Source: G965232465 sp965276005
Lineage (GTDB): Bacteria > Pseudomonadota > Alphaproteobacteria > JAQWUY01
Length of the DNA: 64,000 nucleotides
Direction of reading: 5' to 3'
Assembly: GCA_965276005.1 (NCBI GenBank)
Contig: OZ254962.1
Coordinates: 248,001-312,000 of the forward strand
Part shown: one piece after another, positions 44,701 through 50,893 of the stretch
Position numbering within the stretch: position 1 is the first letter of the stretch
Layout of the letters: each line of letters starts with the position of its first letter
The notes under the pieces: generated by a model
Databases searched by the model: none
What the model saw: the letters and a program-made list of their open reading frames with translations, nothing else
Told to the model about the DNA's origin: nothing
Translations under genes and position numbers: made by a program

Positions 44701-44748
44701 ACCCTGAAACGCATATTTGTCCAGCAATCCGCACAAGGTGTTCTTTAG
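38755..44748 (+). CDS. Giant FHA-type exoprotein 2 (TPS domain, FG-GAP repeats, YDG repeats)
   Basis: This 1997-residue paralogue of exoprotein 1 is started at ATG 38755 so the signal peptide (KSAKFALLAVSALCVAGVAA) aligns with that protein. The TPS domain includes FLVNPNGI near 105-112. Six FG-GAP-like repeats (e.g. FFGSGVSLSADGSKLAVGAY) lie at ~565-905. A beta-rich region and about five YDG/MBG units (KIYDSTSN, QVYDGSPI, RVYDGTTA, HTYDGTAD, RPYDDDIA; ~1185-1680) follow. A Gly/Ser linker, a hydrophobic stretch near 1870-1900 and the same C-terminal domain as exoprotein 1 (YKAKYTTT...LYETLKRIFVQQ type) end it. Adhesion or biofilm role is inferred. No TpsB gene is nearby. Confidence 0.85.
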   Translation: MVCNKSAKFALLAVSALCVAGVAAASGLPQGGVVQQGVAGIQYNGDSLNIHQSTNQAVIDWKNFSVGEDNTVNFNQPNSDSATLNRVTGDFTSHIAGRINSNGSVFLVNPNGIMITESGAVDTGNFVASTLDIDNNDFLKGDYTFTKSGSNGVVANRGRISVDDGGFVALLGGAVKNDGFVRAFVGKVGFAGGEKIVMSLGNNDFLRVEVPTDKWHTLTDSQGNKVSATLDLGGTMDARGGFIHITVADTTDILRQTICIDGIVSANTVSSTGGVISISGGTLGITGNGRITANADYGNAGTITIKADSLDSSGTVSAVAQNGTGGTVKVSLQQGANLNASTRFAVSGRTGGGRLSLIGGFGKSGTKILGSADFKADSTDGYGGYIDISNKGGLVGLLSGTVSASGKTRGGRIRLGGAFQGGTYNPKTSQLDKRTQDVFVTRWSDNSPLVSANKTALGTGVNVIVSSQSATGGTAILWADHTTNNYAAIDATGNTRGGAVEISGKKQVDSFGLKRVQAGNGVILLDPKDVTKTGIWASTLGQIYKISANGNYKQSLQQQDHFGSSVSLSDDATLLAVGASGSDTNSGAVYLYTIDKSQWGKTITQQHKIAPSALKGNDFFGSGVSLSADGSKLAVGAYGDDDGGSNKGAVYLFTSGDSWATITQTQKIAYDASTLKLNDGDAFGRSVSLNNDGSKLAVGADGDTLSRGAVYVFNIDTTTATWGDTVTQQHKIAHGETIKVGGASDTLTLKGNDFFGSSVSLSADGAKLAVGAYGDNGSRSGLDRGAVYLFTVHNTITQVKKITDGKGITLVDKDYFGVSVSLGNDGSKLAVGASGAGDGAVYMYTVDWQAGGMTQTAKLVHGYHGISLGAADRFGASVSLSADGSKLAVGADHNNDGGSDKGAVHLINIPSTADITDWQKQLNDGTDLKIVASNDITVNGNVNTLIDTGTTGKLTLIAGRSITLNGNIKVKGGLVLTANNTTDIDDGNNDDGKLDANDRDTGKAVITVATGKTLSGGDNDVRIKMRTGKSGGAADKTQTGAITVWQVHGKRVSIVHLGATTQTSESKIVILTGGQIKAKAPLNKGGVVIALKADTLINTAGKTAVHIAGNTDGKGRYLVWTKTPVDNQIGAIDDYGFAQFNKMYNTNGDDFQSSADIPAVDDLKYTSGFVYSANPLVSLTAAVTTKTKIYDSTSNAPSDAQSGFTFTHQTVDGLKFKVGGLVESDSNKTSNFNATVTGSTGIFYNTTATKKQEHVGDNLTLKYTAQVSYKDGNDKPVYGIPAAAVADISGASISPRALYLHTADLRVGTNGKQVYDGSPIADVKVHTGTGFKGMITGDTLSLNITDGAFAFADANQESNKPIAFADIGKISLNGEDKDNYRLVKSDGTAMAEKDDSGITGDITARVLKLDGGTLTATPRVYDGTTAVTVVGGGFVGADDTTGVVKGDMGKVSLRIKAGAFVYADTKASKNADDKKQIKIGNADNLTLNGNDKGNYVLKIVDTKDTVVDKRSGVAVKGLTGIVNKRKLNLNVPDLSVTAHTYDGTADADAKVAVKSGYGYTTIPNDAHSLVSGDTVKLNIYSGALQFAGTKNVGSHPIKVKDINRITLTGISAGNYEMNMTNGDIVHNLKGTIEKRPLIVTATVQPTRPYDDDIAVKAWNPVLQAKSDHTGWVDGAAPTVKQATSGDIQGKTDDVAVGDNKRVILFGLSLVTSGVLGNTLKNYVLRYDTGKTTHITHRILSLDPSHFEVYPSPNTSIIASLYLIEGKWGYDKSGLAKSTHGDNLKVEIKQNAARYADKTVGTNKQVFVNDKTKFFLGGDVYGSNYKLKIENNAPLQGIFGALYASASGDTDVGSIPSGGGSGRGDVGIVLLGAGVALVMSGGTTAIGASTASTVSTGLHTPVGGMDTIFTPRTGVRLSGDMRATYRQHSPLPSIFNTPKLPKVTYKAKYTTTCTTTYDLSLLAHNMKVQKSVPVYAFDAKVYETLKRIFVQQSAQGVL

Positions 44749-44774
44749 AATTTAAAAAAATAGGGTTGATACCG

Positions 44775-44803
44775 TTTACATTGTATGCTAAAAGGGATAC
44801 AGT
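44775..44803 (+). promoter_or_regulatory. Candidate promoter of trcR
   Basis: TTTACA (44775-44780), a 17-bp spacer and TACAGT (44798-44803) precede trcR. Transcription from here would begin right at the hairpin at 44811, placing a terminator-like structure in the leader. Confidence 0.4.
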
Positions 44804-44810
44804 ATACATT

Positions 44811-44844
44811 GGGCAAATAAAACCTGCGTTGTTTGCCCTTTTTT
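44811..44844 (+). terminator. Rho-independent terminator between exoprotein 2 and trcR
   Basis: GGGCAAATAA and TTGTTTGCCC pair over 10 positions with one wobble and an 8-base loop, followed by six or more T. It lies 60 bases after the exoprotein stop and 20 before the trcR ATG. It could end the exoprotein message or attenuate trcR. Confidence 0.75.
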
Positions 44845-44863
44845 ATGAAAGGAATAACAAAAC

Positions 44864-45436
44864 ATGTCTGAATTATTGATGCCAAAAGCGGTAACGGTGT
44901 GGTTGATCGACAACACGGTGCTCAGTTTTGAACAAATTGCCGAATTTTCTGGACTGCATGTACTGGAAGTACAAGCCATTGCAGATGGGGAAGTTGCCGG
45001 CAACATCCACCCCATAAACCCCATACAAGACGGTATTTTAACGCAAGTGGAACTGGACAGATGCCAAGCGGACAGCACGGCAAAACTGCAAGCCATCACA
45101 TTGGATATTCCCAAGAAAAAACGCACCCCCCGCTATACGCCCATCAGCAAACGGGGGGCAAAGCCGCATGCCATTGCATGGGTGATGAAACACCACCCAG
45201 ATATTCCCGATGCGGATATTATGCGTTTGATTGGCACGACAAAAAGCACCATTACCAAAATACGGGAAAACAGCGAATACAAAATGCACAAGGCAAACAA
45301 CCCAGAAAGCCCGGTAGAATTGGGACTCTGCACCAAAAATGAACTGGACGCATTGGTGTCTAAATATCAGGTGATAACTGAGCAAAAAGATACGGAAAGC
45401 GACACCATTACACCAAATACGAACGGATACCCATAA
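44864..45436 (+). CDS. trcR: TrcR-like regulator (DUF1013)
   Basis: This 190-residue protein matches the alphaproteobacterial DUF1013/TrcR family: MPKAVTVWLIDNTVLSFEQI at the start, FSGLHVLEVQAIADGEVAG, then YTPISKRGAKPHAIAWVMKHHP and a second HTH-like part (DIMRLIGTTKSTITKIREN). Family members are conserved regulators linked to cell-cycle control. AAAGGAATAACAAAAC precedes the ATG. It is a strong clade marker for this window. Confidence 0.9.
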   Translation: MSELLMPKAVTVWLIDNTVLSFEQIAEFSGLHVLEVQAIADGEVAGNIHPINPIQDGILTQVELDRCQADSTAKLQAITLDIPKKKRTPRYTPISKRGAKPHAIAWVMKHHPDIPDADIMRLIGTTKSTITKIRENSEYKMHKANNPESPVELGLCTKNELDALVSKYQVITEQKDTESDTITPNTNGYP

Positions 45437-45548
45437 CCACTACGGTTATACATATCATTTCTATTAGGAGCAGTTTCACCGCCTTATGTCCCATCGGCAT
45501 GATGTCCCTTGCGGGTGTTTTCACGCCCAGTGCCGTTACTGATGTACC

Positions 45549-46751
45549 TTATACCAACACATCTACCGCACAGGCGATACGGTGCATGGCTTCGGACAGG
45601 TTGTCTTCGCTGGTGGCGTATGAAATGCGGAAGTAAGGGGACAAGCCAAAGGCTGCCCCATGTACGACCGCTACCCCTTGTGTTTCCAGCAAATACGCCA
45701 CAAAGTCTTCGTCTGTGGCGATTGGTTTTCCTTGCGGGGTGGTTTTGCCTATCAGACCTGCGATACAGGGGTATACATAAAATGCCCCATTGGGCATCGG
45801 GCATTCGATACCGCTAATAGCGTTTAACGCTTGTACAACCATGTTGCGGCGGTGGGCAAACACTGTATTGTTGTGTTGCATAAAGCTGTGGTCGCCGTTT
45901 AACGCCTCGACCGCTGCCCATTGGCTGATGGTGCAAGCGGAACTTGTCGATTGGGAATTTAACATGTTCATTGCCCTGATAATGTCCACAGGCCCCGCCG
46001 CATATCCGACCCGCCAACCGGTCATACAATAGGCTTTCGACACGCCGTTTAGGGTCAGAGTTCGATCGTACAGTGCGGGTACCACTTGGGCGATGGTGGT
46101 GAATTCGAAACCGTCATATACCAAAAACTCATACATATCATCGGTCATAATATGCACCTGCGGATGGTTTTGTAGCACTTCGCCCAATGCCATCAGGTCG
46201 CTTTTGGTGTAGCCGGCACCTGTGGGGTTCGATGGGCTGTTTAATATCAGCCATTTGGTTTTGTCGCTGATGGCATTCTCTAACTGTTCTGGGGTGATTT
46301 TAAAAGTATTGGCAATATCACATTCGACAAACACAGGTACACCGCCAAACAGCAAGGTTATATCCGGGTACGATACCCAATACGGGGCGGGGATAACAAC
46401 TTCGTCGGTTGGGTTGAGAGTAGCGGCAAAGGCGTTATAAATGGTCTGTTTGCCGCCCACACCCACATGTATGTGTTCTGGGGTATAGGTCAGGTCATTG
46501 TCCCGTTGCAGTTTATCGACAATCGCTTGCCTTAAAGCCGGGATGCCGGCGGGCGGTGCGTAACGGGTCTTGCCCGTATCAATGGCGTTTTTGCCCGCCG
46601 CCGCAATATGGGCAGGGGTGTCAAAATCCGGCTCCCCCGCCCCCAATCCGATAACATTCTCCCCCCGGGCTTTCATAGCATTGGCTTGGGTGGTAACCGC
46701 CACAGTAGGCGATGGCTTAATATTCGACAAACGATCGGCTAATATAGACAT
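45549..46751 (-). CDS. aspC: Aspartate aminotransferase (class I/II PLP)
   Basis: This 400-residue PLP enzyme transfers amino groups between aspartate and 2-oxoglutarate. It has the alphaproteobacterial AatA-type N-terminus (LADRLSNIKPSPTVAVTTQA), NSPSNPTGAGY, and the PLP lysine in NGVSKAYCMTGWRVGY. The arginine that holds the alpha-carboxylate lies in YFRISYA near the C-terminus. Prephenate or other substrates are possible for this subgroup. It is convergent with trcR. Confidence 0.9.
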   Translation of the reverse strand: MSILADRLSNIKPSPTVAVTTQANAMKARGENVIGLGAGEPDFDTPAHIAAAGKNAIDTGKTRYAPPAGIPALRQAIVDKLQRDNDLTYTPEHIHVGVGGKQTIYNAFAATLNPTDEVVIPAPYWVSYPDITLLFGGVPVFVECDIANTFKITPEQLENAISDKTKWLILNSPSNPTGAGYTKSDLMALGEVLQNHPQVHIMTDDMYEFLVYDGFEFTTIAQVVPALYDRTLTLNGVSKAYCMTGWRVGYAAGPVDIIRAMNMLNSQSTSSACTISQWAAVEALNGDHSFMQHNNTVFAHRRNMVVQALNAISGIECPMPNGAFYVYPCIAGLIGKTTPQGKPIATDEDFVAYLLETQGVAVVHGAAFGLSPYFRISYATSEDNLSEAMHRIACAVDVLV

Positions 46752-46926
46752 AGTTTTTCCTTAATGTAAAAATACAGTTGCTAAAACACTTGCAGCATAA
46801 AATATAATACAATGTAGGTTTTTGTGCAACTGTTAGATTTTTGGTTTTCGGGTTGCATATTGCTACCAGCGTAAAGTAAGGAGAGATGAAAGCTTAGTAA
46901 TAACAATACGATTTTTTTTATGGCGT

Positions 46927-47889
46927 TCATCTAGATTTTTCTGATTTCCAATAAGAATTTTGGTGCCAATCATCTGGAAAACCCATGTTAATTAAACTTA
47001 CACATGGCATGGATTTTGGGAAGTGCTTTTTTATAAGCTGATATAACCTTATATTCCATTGGCTTTGCGGATTGATACTTCTCAGTAAGTGCCAAATAAC
47101 CACACAGTAAGCGTATAATTTACGGTTTATATCGATGCTAGTGTGATGGATTGTGTTGTATTGGTGTATAGTTCGCCTATGGGTATCCATATGCTTGTGA
47201 AAGTCGTAGTTTTTATTTTCGATATTTATGCTCAATAAATTTCTGTTCCATAATCTGCTATGATGTGCAGAAATGTTGCGAATATGGGCAAGACATCTTA
47301 TCCAACGAACAAGCTTTTTGTTTTCAATACATCCTATATGTTGGGTTATATAATTTAAATGCTTCGGGGATACAGAGGTAATATAATCACGAATGGTACC
47401 CATGGACCATGTTTCAACTTCCACCCAAACAGGTGGTTTTTCATATTTTTCGTTAAAATGTTGTGCAAAAGATTCTGTTGACCTGTTCCAACATTTTTGT
47501 CGACTTATTTTGAAAGATTCGAGATTATTTGCATTTCTTTCAAAAAGATCTGTATCATCAAACGCAAAAATATTGTGTTTTGCAATATCCAATATTATAG
47601 CATTGCGAAGCGACACTTCGATTGTTTCAATGGCATCTAATACCAGCAAACGCAGTTTTTTATCGAACCCATACAACTCTATAATATCCTCAAAATATAA
47701 ATTATCCATAAATCTATCTTTGGTGTCATTTGTGTAAAAATGGTGAAAATATCCGGACAAGCGATAATATGCTATGTGCTTTAATGTGGTATATGCCATG
47801 GATTCATTTTTGAACAACAGCCCTTTGTGCTTTAATTTTTCTACTTGTGAAGCAATATCTAAATATTCTTTGTTGTATACTTGTTTCAT
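46927..47889 (-). CDS. Abi_2 / AbiF-like HEPN abortive-infection protein
   Basis: This 320-residue protein belongs to the Abi_2 (AbiD/AbiF) family of phage-defence toxins. N-terminal landmarks are YYRLSGYFHHFY and LYGFDKKLRLLVLDAIETIEVSLRN. The HEPN RNase motif appears as RNISAHH (about 214-220) within LAHIRNISAHHSRLWNR. A second arginine-rich site is not obvious. I chose ATG 47889 over 47895 because AAGG then lies 9 bases away. The gene is AT-rich and follows a terminator-like hairpin with its own promoter, the arrangement described for AbiF-associated RNAs. No other defence gene adjoins it. Confidence 0.85.
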   Translation of the reverse strand: MKQVYNKEYLDIASQVEKLKHKGLLFKNESMAYTTLKHIAYYRLSGYFHHFYTNDTKDRFMDNLYFEDIIELYGFDKKLRLLVLDAIETIEVSLRNAIILDIAKHNIFAFDDTDLFERNANNLESFKISRQKCWNRSTESFAQHFNEKYEKPPVWVEVETWSMGTIRDYITSVSPKHLNYITQHIGCIENKKLVRWIRCLAHIRNISAHHSRLWNRNLLSINIENKNYDFHKHMDTHRRTIHQYNTIHHTSIDINRKLYAYCVVIWHLLRSINPQSQWNIRLYQLIKKHFPKSMPCVSLINMGFPDDWHQNSYWKSEKSR

Positions 47890-47900
47890 GAACATTTACC

Positions 47901-47950
47901 TTAAAATAAAGAAAACCCAGGCACTTCCGTGAGAGGTACGCTGGGGATGT
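47901..47950 (-). ncRNA. Predicted structured leader RNA of the AbiF-like gene (abiF-motif-like)
   Basis: The predicted minus-strand transcript is ~50 nt. The outer stem CCCAG/CTGGG and an inner stem ACCTC/GAAGT-type pairing (one wobble) occupy 47916-47946, followed by TTTTCTTTATTTT. It thus looks like a short RNA ending in an intrinsic terminator just before the abi ribosome-binding site. A conserved abiF RNA motif upstream of Abi_2-family genes is known. Membership is inferred from position and shape, since I could not score a covariance model. Confidence 0.6.
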
Positions 47951-47956
47951 AACAGG

Positions 47957-47985
47957 ATAATCGCATACAAAATGTGTGGTGTCAA
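47957..47985 (-). promoter_or_regulatory. Promoter of the leader RNA / AbiF-like gene
   Basis: TTGACA (47985-47980), a 17-bp spacer and the extended -10 TGC-GATTAT (47962-47957) give a strong minus-strand promoter. The expected start at about 47950 is 3-4 bases before the hairpin. Confidence 0.65.
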
Positions 47986-48162
47986 GGTGTTTTATGCATA
48001 TTTTTGAAAAAAAATCTTGATACATGTTTACAACAAAAAGAATCTGATCCCCAGATGACATAACAAAAAATACATTTTTTATGTTGCATGTGGGGGCGTT
48101 CCCTATCATAATGGTATGCTATGGCTGATATACAAGTTTTAAAGACTGTCGAAGGGGATATT

Positions 48163-50262
48163 ATGTATCGCAACTTGTCTTTGTTGCGGGACAGGAATAG
48201 GCAGTTCGAAAAATTTGATTTACAAAGCTCTTACAGTCCCTCCGGCGACCAACCACAGGCTATCAAAGCGTTAATACAGGGCATTGAACAAGGGATTCGC
48301 AACCAAGTATTGTTGGGGGTTACGGGATCGGGCAAGACTTTTACTATGGCACAGGTTATTCAGTATTGTAACCGTCCGACTTTGATTATGGCACCCAATA
48401 AGACTTTGGCGGCACAGCTGTACGGGGAAATGAAAGAGTTTTTTCCCCGCAATGCGGTCGAGTACTTTGTGTCGTACTATGATTATTACCAACCGGAGGC
48501 GTATGTGGCAAAGACCGATACTTACATCGAAAAAGATTCGTCGATCAATGTCCACATAGACCGTATGCGACATTCGGCCACTCGGGCGTTAATGGAGCGC
48601 AACGATGTAATTATTGTGTCGTCTGTGTCGTGTATTTATGGTATCGGCGATGCGGAGACATATGCGGACATGACCGTTACGATTTCTGTCGATGACACAG
48701 TGGATCCGATGGAGCTGGCGAAACAGCTGGCGGGGTTGCAATATACCCGTAACGATGTGGCGTTTGAGCGGGGGACTTTTCGCATGGCGGGCGATGTGAT
48801 GGAAATTCACCCTGTACACCAAGAAGACCGGGCGTGGCGGGTGTCGTTCTTTGGCGATGAGGTCGAAAGTATCAGCGAATTCGATCCCTTAACAGGCAAA
48901 AAAACCGCTGCCTTTCAAACGGTAACCGTGTATGCCAATAGCCACTATGTGACGCCTCGAAAAACCGTATCACAAGCCATAAAAGCCATTCGACACGAAC
49001 TGCGACAGGTGATGCAAGATTTTGAGGACGCCGGAAAATTACTGGAGTGCCAACGGGTACAAGAACGCACTTTGTTCGATTTGGAAATGCTGGAAACCAC
49101 CGGATTTTGTGCCGGTATCGAAAATTACTCCCGCTATTTGACCGGCAGAAACGCCGGTGAAGCTCCCCCTACTTTGTTCGAGTACTTGCCAGAAAATGCG
49201 TTGCTGATTATGGATGAAAGCCATGTCAGCGTACCGCAAATTGGCGGTATGTACAAAGGCAATTTAAACCGCAAAAACACTTTGTTCGAACACGGGTTTC
49301 GCCTGCCCAGCTGTGTCGACAACCGCCCGTTAAAACACGAAGAGTGGAACACCATTCGCCCGCAAACCATATTTGTATCGGCAACGCCCAGCCACTGGGA
49401 AATCGCCCAAGCCGATGGGGTGGTGGTGGAACAGCTGATTCGTCCAACCGGTTTGTTAGACCCTATTTGCGAAATCCGCCCCTGCGATACACAGGTCGAC
49501 GATGTGCTGTACCAGTGCCAACAAGTGATTGCCAAACAGGGGCGGGTGCTGATAACCACCTTGACCAAAAAGATGGCAGAAGATGTAACCGATTACATGT
49601 GCGACATGGGGGTCAAGGTGAGGTATCTGCACAGCGATGTGGATACTTTGGACCGTATAGAAATCCTCCAAGACCTACGGCGGGGGGTGTTCGATGTGTT
49701 GGTGGGGATTAACTTGTTACGAGAGGGGCTGGATATTCCCGAATGTATGTTGGTGTGCATACTGGATGCGGACAAAGAGGGGTTTTTACGGTCGAAAACA
49801 TCGCTGGTGCAAACCATTGGGCGGGCGGCAAGAAATGTCGACGGGCGGGTGGTGCTGTATGCGGATACGGTGACGGCGTCTTTGCAATACGCTATCGATG
49901 AAACACAGCGGCGGCGACAAAAGCAGTTGGCATACAACACAAAACACAACATCACCCCACAGGCGATTATAAAGGGCGTTACAAACATTTTAGACGACTT
50001 GGGGACAGCGGACGAATCGCCGAAAGTACAAAAGTCCACCCGTTCTGTAAAGTCTGCCTTGTGGGCAAAAACCAAATTGCGGGTGTATGTGCCGTTGTTG
50101 TCAAAAGCCATGCGTACCGCCGCCGAACAGCTGGATTTTGAAACCGCCACCACATATCGAGATGAAATGAAAACTTTGGAGACATACGATTTAGATATGC
50201 CCCTATCGGCGGTGGCGTTTAACCCAGCGGTAGCGGCACAGATTTTAAGCAAAAAGCAATAA
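48163..50262 (+). CDS. uvrB: Excinuclease ABC subunit B
   Basis: UvrB is the damage-verifying helicase-like subunit of nucleotide excision repair. It has 699 residues when started at ATG 48163, preceded by AAGGGGATATT; a frame to 48121 adds 14 residues. Walker A is GVTGSGKT at 52-59, the beta-hairpin lies in YYDYYQPEAYVAKTDTYIEK, and the helicase motif QTIGRAARNVDGR is near 560. The C-terminal UVR domain (SKAMRTAAEQLDFETATTYRD) binds UvrC. It stands before the rpmH promoter. Confidence 0.95.
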   Translation: MYRNLSLLRDRNRQFEKFDLQSSYSPSGDQPQAIKALIQGIEQGIRNQVLLGVTGSGKTFTMAQVIQYCNRPTLIMAPNKTLAAQLYGEMKEFFPRNAVEYFVSYYDYYQPEAYVAKTDTYIEKDSSINVHIDRMRHSATRALMERNDVIIVSSVSCIYGIGDAETYADMTVTISVDDTVDPMELAKQLAGLQYTRNDVAFERGTFRMAGDVMEIHPVHQEDRAWRVSFFGDEVESISEFDPLTGKKTAAFQTVTVYANSHYVTPRKTVSQAIKAIRHELRQVMQDFEDAGKLLECQRVQERTLFDLEMLETTGFCAGIENYSRYLTGRNAGEAPPTLFEYLPENALLIMDESHVSVPQIGGMYKGNLNRKNTLFEHGFRLPSCVDNRPLKHEEWNTIRPQTIFVSATPSHWEIAQADGVVVEQLIRPTGLLDPICEIRPCDTQVDDVLYQCQQVIAKQGRVLITTLTKKMAEDVTDYMCDMGVKVRYLHSDVDTLDRIEILQDLRRGVFDVLVGINLLREGLDIPECMLVCILDADKEGFLRSKTSLVQTIGRAARNVDGRVVLYADTVTASLQYAIDETQRRRQKQLAYNTKHNITPQAIIKGVTNILDDLGTADESPKVQKSTRSVKSALWAKTKLRVYVPLLSKAMRTAAEQLDFETATTYRDEMKTLETYDLDMPLSAVAFNPAVAAQILSKKQ

Positions 50263-50269
50263 AATAGTA

Positions 50270-50298
50270 TTGACAAATGCCCCTATCTGTCGTACATA
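50270..50298 (+). promoter_or_regulatory. Promoter of the rpmH-rnpA-yidC run
   Basis: TTGACA (50270-50275), a 17-bp spacer and TACATA (50293-50298) lie 38 bases before rpmH. Confidence 0.65.
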
Positions 50299-50335
50299 GA
50301 CAATGGATTTTAACAATTATGTAGAGGAACATCCC

Positions 50336-50470
50336 ATGAAACGCACTTTTCAACCCAGCGTGTTAGTACGCAAACGCCGACACGGTTTCCGTGCCAGAAT
50401 GGCAACAAAAGCAGGTCGTAACATCTTAGCCGCACGGCGGGCAAAGGGGCGGACACGATTATCAGCGTAA
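50336..50470 (+). CDS. rpmH: 50S ribosomal protein L34
   Basis: This 44-residue, highly basic protein of the large subunit starts MKRTFQPSVLVRKRRHGF and has the conserved RMATKAGRNILAARRAKGR. GTAGAGGAACATCCC precedes the ATG. It is followed by rnpA in the widely conserved order rpmH-rnpA-yidC. Confidence 0.95.
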   Translation: MKRTFQPSVLVRKRRHGFRARMATKAGRNILAARRAKGRTRLSA

Positions 50471-50511
50471 ACCACAAACACCCAAAACCCCATACACATC
50501 CGCCACACATA

Positions 50512-50886
50512 TTGCGATTACGCAAGCGGGCGGATTTTTTACGGGTTCGTAAGCAGGGGAAATCCGTTGTTACCCGTAGCTGTATTATTCAATATGCCCC
50601 TATGGCACCATCGGCACAGAGTGTGGGGGGCGATTCTGTACCGGCGGTAGCGGTGGGCTATACGGCAACTAAGAAAATTGGCAAGGCAACGGTTAGGAAT
50701 CGGGCAAAACGCCGGTTAAGGGCGGCGGTGGCAGATAAAAGCCTGCCATTGCCATCGGGATATGATATAGTTCTTATCGCCCGCACAAGTACCCCGCAGT
50801 GCGGTTGGGATATACTGGTAAGCGACATTAAACACGGTCTCACCCGGGCGGGTTTAATCGACAACAATACATACAACAAAGGATAA
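50512..50886 (+). CDS. rnpA: Ribonuclease P protein component
   Basis: This 124-residue protein assists the RNase P RNA in maturing tRNA 5' ends. The start is probably TTG at 50512, giving the family N-terminus MRLRKRADFLRVRKQGKS; no ATG is in frame nearby. The RNR motif is GKATVRNRAKRRLRAA. It lies 41 bases after rpmH and 7 before yidC. The small yidD gene often found between them is missing. Confidence 0.9.
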   Translation: MRLRKRADFLRVRKQGKSVVTRSCIIQYAPMAPSAQSVGGDSVPAVAVGYTATKKIGKATVRNRAKRRLRAAVADKSLPLPSGYDIVLIARTSTPQCGWDILVSDIKHGLTRAGLIDNNTYNKG

Positions 50887-50893
50887 TACCGCT

